A DNA stretch of 6,165 bases, from assembly GCA_009885185.1 (NCBI GenBank), contig VFLF01000331.1, positions 1-6,165 of the forward strand. Reading direction: 5' to 3'. The DNA comes from Nitrosomonadales bacterium (GTDB lineage Bacteria; Pseudomonadota; Gammaproteobacteria; Burkholderiales; SG8-41). Positions 1 through 5,832 of the stretch are shown here, one piece after another. The notes beneath the pieces were generated by a model. It had not been told where the DNA came from, searched no databases, and saw only the letters and a program-made list of their open reading frames with translations. A program made the translations under genes and the position numbers. Position 1 is the stretch's first letter; every line of letters begins with the position of its first letter.

Positions 1-22
1 GTTGTTTCATGTCTTGTCTCGT

Positions 23-50
23 CGCTTTCGAAAGCGTGCTATCAATAGCA
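23..50. repeat. Two abutting inverted repeats downstream of the exporter operon
   Basis: Positions 23-36 are a perfect 14-base palindrome (cgctttcgaaagcg). It is followed immediately by 37-50 (tgctatcaatagca), an inverted repeat with 6-bp arms and a 2-base centre. Neither is followed by a T-run on either strand, so they do not look like intrinsic terminators. They lie about 80-105 bases beyond the stop of the last exporter gene. They could be a protein-binding site or subterminal structure of a mobile element; the sequence does not decide. Confidence 0.5.
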
Positions 51-87
51 ACGTACTACGGTTGTGCGCGTTTACACGGAATTCGCG

Positions 88-106
88 GACTTATTCAGTG
101 TTTCCA
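88..106. mobile_element. Possible insertion-sequence terminal inverted repeat (element would extend left, out of window)
   Basis: Read on the minus strand from 106 to 88 the sequence is GGAAACACTGAATAAGTCC. This resembles the terminal repeats of some DDE-transposase insertion sequences (IS5-like ends) as I remember them. If it is an end, the element would occupy positions up to 106 and continue beyond the left edge, and the AT-rich ataaataaa that follows would be flanking DNA. No transposase coding is visible in 1-106 and the other end is not in the window, so this is a weak call based on resemblance only. Confidence 0.2.
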
Positions 107-128
107 TAAATAAAAACAAATAGTCACA

Positions 129-1295
129 CTAAACTGCCCGCAGGGCATCCACGATCTTCAGGCGTGCCGCGCGAAATGCCGGCAGGAATCCCCCCGCCAA
201 TCCCATCGCCATGGCGAAGAGCAGCGTTTTTATCGCAATGTCACCTGTCAGGACAAAGCGGAACGATAAATCCGCGAAGGTTTGAAAGTTAATCGTCGAG
301 AACGACGCGAACTGCATCAGCGAGGCCAGCGACAGGCCCGCCACGCCACCCGCCGCACCCAGCAGCAACGATTCCACCAGGAACGCCCACAGCACGGCGC
401 CACGCCGGAATCCCAGCGCTCGCAGCGTGCCGATCTCGCCCACGCGGCTGGCCACCGAGGCATACATGGTAATCATCGCGCCGATCATCGCGCCGATAGA
501 AAAAATCACCGATAGCGTCAGGCCCAGCACATTAATGAACGTGGATAGCGCTTTCGACTGATCGCGGTAAAAAATCTGCTCGCGTTTCATTTCATGAGCG
601 AGACGCGGGTCTTCGCCCACCTCGGCGCGAAAAGCGTCGAACTGGCGGGTATCCGCCAGCCGCGCCACCATCGACGAATAGGCGTTGCGCCGGAACGCCT
701 GCATCAGTTGCTCGACATCGCCCCACACCTCGGAATCAAAGCCGCTGCCGCCGCCATCAAAAACGCCCACCACCGTCCATTCGCGTTGGGCGAAACTCAG
801 GTGCTGGCCGATACCAGTGCCGGCAAAACGCGCGGCGATGCTCGCACCGACGATAATTTCCGATGTGCCGGGCCGGAACAGACGGCCCTCTCTTATCTTG
901 ACCTGAGGCCGCAGCACAAAACCTGTTTCCGAGGTGCCGCGCACCACCACGTTAGAGGGTTTGTTATCACCTGCACGCAGCAGCGACATCAGCACCACGG
1001 TCTCTTTCGACACCATGCGCTGACCCTGTCCGCCCGTCGCTATCGCCGGGTGCATTTCGATAATGGCAGCCTGATCGCGCGCGATACCGCTTTGCACCTC
1101 GTTCTCCGCGCCCTTGCGGATAATTACCGCGTTATCCAGTTCGCCGGTCGTCACCAACGTGCGCTTTAGCCCCTCGTCCATCATCAGCACCGTGGCGAAC
1201 ACAAAAACCACCAGCGCAAGGCCGCCCGCGGTTAGCGCCGTGGTCAAACGGCGCGACCATAAATTGCGCGCAATATAGTTAAGCGGGATTGCCAT
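129..1295 (-). CDS. FtsX/MacB-type ABC transporter permease (second permease of the operon)
   Basis: This is an inner-membrane permease of the MacB/FtsX (ABC3, type VII) superfamily, 388 residues. These proteins do not form a classical channel; they pass ATPase movement to a periplasmic domain that expels or extracts a substrate. The visible order is a short amphipathic start, membrane helix 1 at about 20-40, a periplasmic MacB-like domain at about 41-250, and three C-terminal helices near 252-277, 300-325 and 353-375. Between helices 2 and 3 lies the family hallmark RVGEIGTLRALGFRR (284-298), the cytoplasmic loop that contacts the ATPase. The protein ends in AARLKIVDALRAV, closely matching the end of the upstream permease, so the two are probably ancient duplicates. 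ATG 1295 lies 12 bases after the preceding stop, with a modest ribosome site (GAAGAG, 7 bases upstream). The stop is TAG. Length is normal for a permease without a fused ATPase. The substrate is unknown. Confidence 0.92.
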   Translation of the reverse strand: MAIPLNYIARNLWSRRLTTALTAGGLALVVFVFATVLMMDEGLKRTLVTTGELDNAVIIRKGAENEVQSGIARDQAAIIEMHPAIATGGQGQRMVSKETVVLMSLLRAGDNKPSNVVVRGTSETGFVLRPQVKIREGRLFRPGTSEIIVGASIAARFAGTGIGQHLSFAQREWTVVGVFDGGGSGFDSEVWGDVEQLMQAFRRNAYSSMVARLADTRQFDAFRAEVGEDPRLAHEMKREQIFYRDQSKALSTFINVLGLTLSVIFSIGAMIGAMITMYASVASRVGEIGTLRALGFRRGAVLWAFLVESLLLGAAGGVAGLSLASLMQFASFSTINFQTFADLSFRFVLTGDIAIKTLLFAMAMGLAGGFLPAFRAARLKIVDALRAV

Positions 1296-1307
1296 GACGC
1301 TGCTCTT

Positions 1308-2462
1308 CTACCCGACCGACCGCAGGCCATCGACGATGCGCACGCGCGAGGCCTGCACCGCCGGCACGATGGCGGCGGCCACGCCCACCACCAGCGCACA
1401 CGCCACCTGCGCCATCGCCGTGGCCTGCGAGACCGCGAAGATCGGAAACAGGCCACCCGCCGCCTGCTTGAACCCCGCCGCCGCGTAGGGTGTTAGCCAC
1501 AACCCAAGACCGCCGCCCACTGCGCATATCGCCAGCGATTCGCCGAAAATCAGCACCGCCACAAAGCCGGGGCCGAAGCCCAGCGCCTTTAGCGTCGCAT
1601 GTTCGGCGGTGCGCTCGCGCGCGCTCATCGCCATGGTGTTGGCCATCACCGCCAGAATAATCAGTATCACCACGTAGGACACCAATCTGATCGCGGCAAT
1701 AATTTCATTAGACATCGACACGAACGACAACTGAAACGCCTGCTCGGTTTCGGTGAGAGTTTCCGCTACGGAATTCTGGAACTGCACATCCACTGCGCGT
1801 GAAATTTCCGCAGCGCGTTCCGGTGCGTTGATGCCGACGACAAACACGCCTACCTGATCGGCACGCCGACCCGCGCGCTGGCGTAGCCACTCATTGAGAT
1901 ACTCCCAGTGAAACAGCATCTGCCGCGTAATCTTGGATTCGTCAGAGCCGTCGAAGATGCCGCGTACCACGAATTGCCAATCGCCGGGGTAGATGGCGCC
2001 GCGCAGTGGGATCACGTCGCCCACCTTGAAACCGTATTGATCGGCCAGTTGCCGCCCCACCAGTGCGCCCTTGCGATCACGCAGCCACGCCTGACGCTCG
2101 GCATCCGGCAACAGGAACTCCGGGTACAGTTCGAGGTAATTCGCACTCACCGCGAACTGCGGGAAAAAGTTTTTGGGTTCCTTGTAAACCGCCCCAAACC
2201 ACGTGGAGCGTGCCACGGTGGCAACGCCATCGACACTCCGAATGCGTGACTCGTAACTGACCGGCAGGCTGAATGCGAGCGAAATCGAACTGCGCGTGAT
2301 CAGGCGTGTACGGGATGCCGCATCGGCGCCGGCGTACCACGCATCGATCACCGTCTGCAACAAGCCATACGCCAGCACCGCGATCAGCAAGCCGAACACG
2401 GTGAGGCCGCTGCGTATCTTGTGGCGCAGTGCATTGCGGATGATGAGTTTTAGCGCGTGCAT
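1308..2462 (-). CDS. FtsX/MacB-type ABC transporter permease (first permease of the operon)
   Basis: This is a 384-residue inner-membrane permease of the same superfamily as its downstream neighbour, and the two probably pair as a heterodimer around an ATPase dimer. The N-terminus (MHALKLIIRNALRHKIRSGLT) is the usual cytoplasmic lead-in, followed by helix 1 (about 20-40), a periplasmic domain (about 41-252) and three helices near 255-280, 300-325 and 346-370. The ATPase-contact loop is RERTAEHATLKALGF (282-296), and the C-terminus is ASRVRIVDGLRSVG. ATG 2462 is chosen because it gives the standard family start. I see no Shine-Dalgarno sequence in the 24 bases before it, so translation may depend on coupling to the ATPase gene just upstream. 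That 24-base gap stays open in the same frame after the ATPase TAG. The stop is TAG. Family membership is secure; the substrate is not known. Confidence 0.92.
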   Translation of the reverse strand: MHALKLIIRNALRHKIRSGLTVFGLLIAVLAYGLLQTVIDAWYAGADAASRTRLITRSSISLAFSLPVSYESRIRSVDGVATVARSTWFGAVYKEPKNFFPQFAVSANYLELYPEFLLPDAERQAWLRDRKGALVGRQLADQYGFKVGDVIPLRGAIYPGDWQFVVRGIFDGSDESKITRQMLFHWEYLNEWLRQRAGRRADQVGVFVVGINAPERAAEISRAVDVQFQNSVAETLTETEQAFQLSFVSMSNEIIAAIRLVSYVVILIILAVMANTMAMSARERTAEHATLKALGFGPGFVAVLIFGESLAICAVGGGLGLWLTPYAAAGFKQAAGGLFPIFAVSQATAMAQVACALVVGVAAAIVPAVQASRVRIVDGLRSVG

Positions 2463-2486
2463 GCCGATTGATAGTATTGCGCGGCG

Positions 2487-3215
2487 CTAGGCCGGCGGCG
2501 CCGCCAGCAACTCGCCTTTTTCCAGGTGAATCAGCCGCCGCGCGGTTTTGGCGGCCTGCGCGTCGTGTGTAACCATGATGATGGTGGTGCCGAGTTCCGC
2601 ATTAAGGCGTTGCAGCATCGCCAGAATATCCGCCGCCGACTGGCGATCGAGGTCGCCGGTGGGTTCATCGGCCACGATCAACATCGGATCGGCAATAATC
2701 GCGCGCGCAATCGCCACTCGCTGCTGCTGCCCGCCGGAAAGCTCCGATGGATGATGATCCATGCGGTCGGACAGACCCACCATCGACAACGTGAGTTCGA
2801 CGCGTTCGCGGCGTTCGGCGCGCGACAAGCGCGTTAGCCTCAGCGGCAGCTCGACATTCTCATAGGCGGTCAACACCGGCATCAGGTTGTAAAACTGAAA
2901 AACAAATCCCACATTATGCGAGCGCCAATCGGCCAATTCGCCCTCGGCCAGCGTTGTAATGTCCAGACCACCGACGCGCAGCAGACCGCGATCCGGCTTG
3001 TCGATGCCGGCAATCAGATTCAGTAACGTGCTCTTGCCGGATCCTGACGGACCCATGAGCGCGGTAAATTCACCGCGCTGTATATCGAGCGTGATATCGG
3101 TGAGCACCGGCACGACCTGCCCGCCACGATGGTATGCCTTGGCAAGATGACGTATCTCAACCACCGGCGGTGCGACGGCTTCGGCTGGCATGGGCAGTGG
3201 CGGCGGCAGCGGCAC
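2487..3215 (-). CDS. ABC transporter ATP-binding protein, LolD/MacB type
   Basis: This cytoplasmic ATPase subunit powers the two downstream permeases. All nucleotide-binding motifs are intact: Walker [10 protein letters not shown] (55-63), Q-loop FQFYN (106-110), signature LSGGQQQR (159-166), Walker B MLIVADEP (178-185, with catalytic E184), D-loop GDLD (187-190) and switch His217 in MVTHD. The [18 protein letters not shown] stretch (108-125) is characteristic of the LolD/MacB/FtsE group. The start is uncertain. GTG 3215 lies 6 bases after the adaptor stop, and AGGG overlapping that TAG is well placed as a ribosome site, giving 242 residues with an odd Pro-rich beginning ([10 protein letters not shown]). 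ATG 3191 and GTG 3164 are alternatives; the last would give the usual LolD-like start ([10 protein letters not shown]) but has no visible ribosome site. The stop is TAG. The protein is a separate ATPase and is not fused to a permease as in MacB itself. Confidence 0.95.
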   Translation of the reverse strand: MPLPPPLPMPAEAVAPPVVEIRHLAKAYHRGGQVVPVLTDITLDIQRGEFTALMGPSGSGKSTLLNLIAGIDKPDRGLLRVGGLDITTLAEGELADWRSHNVGFVFQFYNLMPVLTAYENVELPLRLTRLSRAERRERVELTLSMVGLSDRMDHHPSELSGGQQQRVAIARAIIADPMLIVADEPTGDLDRQSAADILAMLQRLNAELGTTIIMVTHDAQAAKTARRLIHLEKGELLAAPPA

Positions 3216-3221
3216 AGCGCC

Positions 3222-4436
3222 CTACTTCGCCACAGTGACAATCGCCACGCCATCGCGCAGGCGCTCGGAGGGCTTGATGACCACTTTGTCGCCGGGCTTC
3301 AGGCCTTGCGTCACTTCGAGCGCATCAACGTAGGCCGCGCCAGTCTGTACCGCAACCTGCACCGCTTTTCCGTCGCGCACCACATACGCCACCCTGCGCC
3401 CGTCGCGTTCGATCAGCGCTGACCGCGCAACGACCGTGCGCGGCGTGCGCTCGCCGTCGGGCATTTCCCGCGACAGAAACGCCACCTTGGCGCTCATCTC
3501 CGGCAGGATGCGCGCGTCCTTGTCGATGAAACGCACCTTGACGCTCACGGTCGCCTTGGCACGATCCACGGTCGGCACGGTGCGCGTGACACTGCCGCGA
3601 AAACGCTCGCCCGGCAACGCATCCAGTTGTATTTCACATGGCTGATCGACCTTGACCTTGCCCACGCTCGCCTCCGAAACATCCGCTTCGACTTCCAGCG
3701 TGCTCATATCCGCCATCGTCACCACCGCCGCCTGCGAACCCGTCGCCGACGAAAACGGCGTAATCACGTCGCCGACATTGGCATTCTTGGTGAGCACCAC
3801 ACCATCAAACGGCGCGCGTATCAGCGTCTGATCGACACCGACCTGCGCCGAGCGCACATTCGCCTGTGACACTGCAATCGATGCCCTGAGTCCGGCGACG
3901 GCAGCACGCGCCTTTTCATGACGCGTCACGGCAACATCGTGAGCAGCGGCGGATACGAAACTTTTCTTTAGCAAATCGATCGATCGCTCCAGCGCGCGCT
4001 GCGCGTCGCGAAACTCCGCCTCACCTTGCTCCAGGTTTGCGCGCGACAGACCTACATTGGCCTGTGCCTGCTCCAGGGTCGCCATCACGTCCTTGTTTTC
4101 CAGTCGTGCCAGCACCTCTCCCTCGCGCACGATGCTGCCCTCGCGCACGCCTAACCACTCCAGCCGCCCCGTCGCCTTGGAGGCCACGGCAGCTTTGCGC
4201 TGCGCGACCACGTAGCCTGTCGCATTCAGCAAGGTGTGCGCTTGCGAAGGGTACGCCTGCGACACCACCGCGACTTCGACCGTAACCGCGGCACGGCCGC
4301 TGAAATAGACATACGCTGCCGTGCCGCAAAGCAGCAACACGACAAACGCAAGCCACCAACCATATCGCCCGCGACGCCTCGTCAGCGGCGTGGCACTGCG
4401 GTCAATGCGTATTCGGGAGAGGTCTTCGCCTGACAT
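3222..4436 (-). CDS. Periplasmic adaptor (membrane fusion) protein, MacA/HlyD/RND-adaptor type
   Basis: This 404-residue adaptor would bridge the inner-membrane ABC complex to the periplasm and usually to an outer-membrane channel of the TolC type. An N-terminal cytoplasmic stretch rich in Arg (about 1-25) precedes one membrane anchor (about 27-46). The lipoyl (biotinyl-like) domain is in two halves, around 84-114 (VASKATGRLEWLGVREGSIV) and 206-226 (LIRAPFDGVVLTKNANVGDV). They flank an alpha-helical hairpin, probably coiled coil, at about 115-203. A beta-barrel domain follows (about 245-325) and then a membrane-proximal domain ending near KPGDKVVIKPSERLRDGV. The Cys in LLLCG inside the anchor does not form a good lipobox, so I read this as an uncleaved anchor. 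ATG 4436 is the first start after an in-frame TAA at 4446-4448; no clear Shine-Dalgarno precedes it. It is the first gene of the operon and sits behind the promoter at 4493-4521. The stop is TAG. MacA-like by layout, but I do not assign the macA symbol because the substrate and partner channel are unknown. Confidence 0.93.
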   Translation of the reverse strand: MSGEDLSRIRIDRSATPLTRRRGRYGWWLAFVVLLLCGTAAYVYFSGRAAVTVEVAVVSQAYPSQAHTLLNATGYVVAQRKAAVASKATGRLEWLGVREGSIVREGEVLARLENKDVMATLEQAQANVGLSRANLEQGEAEFRDAQRALERSIDLLKKSFVSAAAHDVAVTRHEKARAAVAGLRASIAVSQANVRSAQVGVDQTLIRAPFDGVVLTKNANVGDVITPFSSATGSQAAVVTMADMSTLEVEADVSEASVGKVKVDQPCEIQLDALPGERFRGSVTRTVPTVDRAKATVSVKVRFIDKDARILPEMSAKVAFLSREMPDGERTPRTVVARSALIERDGRRVAYVVRDGKAVQVAVQTGAAYVDALEVTQGLKPGDKVVIKPSERLRDGVAIVTVAK

Positions 4437-4492
4437 AGCCAGATATTAAATAATCCATATAAACATATAGTTATCACATATTCGTTGGTACC

Positions 4493-4521
4493 AGTGTAGC
4501 AGGCTTGCTGCGCCGCGCCAA
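4493..4521 (-). promoter_or_regulatory. Predicted sigma70-type promoter of the exporter operon
   Basis: On the minus strand a -35 TTGGCG (4521-4516) and a -10 TACACT (4498-4493) are separated by exactly 17 bases. Each matches consensus at 4 of 6 positions. The -10 carries the extended TGn element (TGCTACACT). Transcription would begin near 4486, giving a leader of about 50 bases before the adaptor ATG. That leader is strikingly AT-rich: 4441-4490 has 11 G/C in 50 by hand count. Spacing and position are good; the promoter itself is a prediction. Confidence 0.5.
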
Positions 4522-4531
4522 AGTCATGTCA

Positions 4532-4560
4532 GCGGCTCGGCATGCACTCTCTGCGGCTCG
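4532..4560. repeat. Direct repeat GCGGCTCG x2, possible operator in the divergent intergenic region
   Basis: GCGGCTCG occurs at 4532-4539 and again at 4553-4560, start to start 21 bases, which is two helical turns. With the preceding base allowed to vary the match is C(A/T)GCGGCTCG. The pair lies just upstream of the predicted minus-strand -35 (about -46 to -74 relative to the predicted start), where an activator would bind, and also upstream of the dioxygenase start. No regulator gene is in the window, so function is inference. Confidence 0.3.
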
Positions 4561-4593
4561 CGTCACACGCGCACTTCGGTTACAGTCTCGCGC

Positions 4594-4620
4594 ATGAAAA
4601 ATACGGAGAATTGCCATTGA
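4594..4620 (+). other. Eight-codon mini-ORF overlapping the dioxygenase start
   Basis: ATG at 4594 opens an eight-codon frame (MKNTENCH) whose TGA (4618-4620) overlaps the proposed TTG start of the dioxygenase gene as TTGA. There is no Shine-Dalgarno before this ATG. It could couple initiation of the downstream gene or could be chance. It also contains the GGAG that serves the downstream TTG. Confidence 0.2.
4605..4608 (+). promoter_or_regulatory. Ribosome binding site that fixes the dioxygenase start at TTG 4617
   Basis: GGAG lies 8 bases before TTG 4617, near-ideal spacing. The longer frame starting at ATG 4542 has no ribosome site and would add 25 residues that do not resemble the family. 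This decides in favour of the TTG. Confidence 0.65.
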
Positions 4621-5480
4621 TTAAAGCCCTCCCAACAGGCGCCGCGCTCGGCGCGGAAATTCAAGGCGTCGATTTATCGCAGGATATCGACGACGCCACG
4701 TTCAACCATATTGTCGATCTGTGGCATGAACACGAAGTGATTTTTTTTCGCGGCCAGGCACTTACGCCGGAGCAGCATGTGCGCTTTAGCCGCCGCTTTG
4801 GCGAACTGGAATTGCATGTTCGCAAGGATTGCTGCCGTCCAGGCTTTCACGAATTGTTCGTGGTCTCGAACATCGTCGTCGACGGCAAGCCGATCGGATC
4901 ACAGGACGCGGGCTTGTTCTGGCATTCCGATCTGTGCTATCTGAAGGAGCCCAGCCGCGGGTCGCTGTTCTACGCCCACGAGGTGCCGCATGACAGTAAC
5001 GACGAGCCGCTGGGTGACACGAAGTTCGCCAGTGCCACGGCAGCCTACGACGCACTTTCGGACGAAATCCAAAACCGAATCGCGGGATACAAGGCCGTGC
5101 AATCTTACAAGAAAGGGTATTACCGTGAACGCAATGCCGGTCCGCGCAAGCCGCTCACACCCGAGCAGGAAGCACGCACACCGGATGTCGAACATCCGAT
5201 TGTGCGCACGCACCCATACACAGGCAAGAAATGCCTGTTCGTCAACGACGGTTACACCGCGCGTATCGCCGGCATGGAAAACACCGAAGGCGACGCCTTG
5301 CTGAACCAGCTCATTCAGCATTCGACGAGAGCCGAGTTCGTTTACCGGCATACATGGCGGGCCGGCGATTTTCTGCTGTGGGACAACTGCTCTGTGCAGC
5401 ACCAAGCAGTAGCCGATTACAAGCTGCCGCTACGGCGGCACATGGAGCGCACCACGCTCACCGGTACGGCACCATTCTAA
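4617..5480 (+). CDS. TauD/TfdA-family Fe(II)/2-oxoglutarate-dependent dioxygenase
   Basis: This is a cytoplasmic non-haem iron dioxygenase. The family couples decarboxylation of 2-oxoglutarate to hydroxylation of a substrate, often releasing sulfite from sulfonates or cleaving ether-linked herbicides. With the TTG start it is 287 residues, normal for the family. The N-terminus has the usual pattern ending GAEIQGVDLS. The iron facial triad is visible: H103 and D105 in FWHSD, and the distal H262 in DNCSVQHQAV. The 2-oxoglutarate-binding Arg is probably R278 in RRHMERTTLTG. GDTKFASATAAYDAL (133-147) is the conserved mid-protein segment. The common WDNR before the distal His is WDNC here. The substrate is not predictable, and nothing next to it (no sulfonate transporter) supports taurine, so no symbol is given. 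It is transcribed divergently from the exporter operon; I found no convincing -35/-10 pair for it. ATG 4542 is the alternative start. The stop is TAA. Confidence 0.9.
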   Translation: MIKALPTGAALGAEIQGVDLSQDIDDATFNHIVDLWHEHEVIFFRGQALTPEQHVRFSRRFGELELHVRKDCCRPGFHELFVVSNIVVDGKPIGSQDAGLFWHSDLCYLKEPSRGSLFYAHEVPHDSNDEPLGDTKFASATAAYDALSDEIQNRIAGYKAVQSYKKGYYRERNAGPRKPLTPEQEARTPDVEHPIVRTHPYTGKKCLFVNDGYTARIAGMENTEGDALLNQLIQHSTRAEFVYRHTWRAGDFLLWDNCSVQHQAVADYKLPLRRHMERTTLTGTAPF

Positions 5481-5503
5481 AAAGATCCAAAAACACAGAA
5501 GGT

Positions 5504-5541
5504 CAAAACAAAAAAGCCCGATCTCAAAGAGAACGGGCTTT
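5504..5541 (-). terminator. Intrinsic terminator of the rRNA operon, between convergent 5S and dioxygenase genes
   Basis: Arms aaagcccg (5513-5520) and cgggcttt (5534-5541) form an 8-bp stem, continued after one A-A mismatch by tctc/gaga around an AAA loop. On the minus strand the stem runs into TTTTTTGTTTT, a strong terminator 12 bases past the 5S 3' end. On the plus strand it lies 30 bases past the dioxygenase stop but is followed only by tcgtgtttta, so it may serve that gene weakly. Confidence 0.85.
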
Positions 5542-5553
5542 CGTGTTTTATAG

Positions 5554-5670
5554 GTGCCTGACGATGTCCTACTTTCGCACGGGTAATCCGCACTATCATC
5601 GGCGCTGAGCCGTTTCACGGTCCTGTTCGGAATGGGAAGGCGTGGTTCCAGCTCGCTAAGGTCGTCAGAC
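5554..5670 (-). rRNA. rrf: 5S ribosomal RNA
   Basis: This is a complete 5S rRNA of about 117 bases on the minus strand. The 5' end GTCTGACGAC pairs over ten positions, including one G-U, with GTCGTCAGGC near the 3' end, closing helix I. The internal segments CCGAACAGGACCGTGAAACG and GCCGATGATAGTGCGGA are the conserved loop regions. The sequence resembles betaproteobacterial 5S rRNA more than the E. coli version. It is the last gene of an rRNA operon read right to left, immediately before the terminator at 5504-5541. The ends are uncertain by a few bases. Confidence 0.95.
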
Positions 5671-5832
5671 GTAGCTTGCGGGCTTCTGAACATCGGCAAT
5701 ATGCCTCAGCCAGAAACCAAATTGGGAAGAAGTAAAAGTCTGGTAACACTAAATACTTTGGGTAAATCGTATCTGGCAAACCTGAATTCGCTATGAACCT
5801 GTTTCGGCGAAAATACGCCAACTCAAAGTTAT
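5671..5832 (-). other. 23S-5S internal transcribed spacer, no tRNA
   Basis: These 162 bases separate the 23S and 5S genes. I see no tRNA cloverleaf and no plausible gene. At 5820-5830 aactcaaagtt forms a small 4-bp hairpin. The bases next to the 23S end (gttataggatc) probably belong to the long processing stem formed with the 23S 5' flank, which is outside the window. Confidence 0.8.

Noticed and set aside
107..150. Terminator for the exporter operon (T-rich minus-strand stretch near 109-122)
   Set aside because: The only nearby stem (GCCC-TGC-GGGC at the end of the coding region) is 4 bp and about 20 bases from the T-rich stretch.
594..1169. 191-residue plus-strand open frame opposite the second permease
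   Set aside because: It is His/Arg-rich shadow coding antisense to a clear FtsX-type permease, with no recognisable domain.
4300..4340. Lipoprotein signal for the adaptor (Cys in LLLCG within the membrane anchor)
   Set aside because: The residues before the Cys do not fit the lipobox, which needs a small residue at -1, and the Cys lies inside the hydrophobic segment.
4581..4586. TACAGT as a -10 box for the dioxygenase gene
   Set aside because: It matches 4 of 6 consensus bases, but no acceptable -35 hexamer lies 16-18 bases upstream.
4899..5405. 168-residue minus-strand open frame opposite the dioxygenase
   Set aside because: It lies entirely antisense to conserved dioxygenase motifs, has no family features and no ribosome site that I can see.
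5430..5821. Minus-strand open frames over the 5S gene and the spacer (5430-5699, 5615-5821)
   Set aside because: They overlap the 5S rRNA, the terminator and the spacer; they are frames through non-coding RNA.
5671..5832. tRNA gene in the 23S-5S spacer
   Set aside because: No T-arm consensus, anticodon arm or acceptor pairing is visible on either strand.
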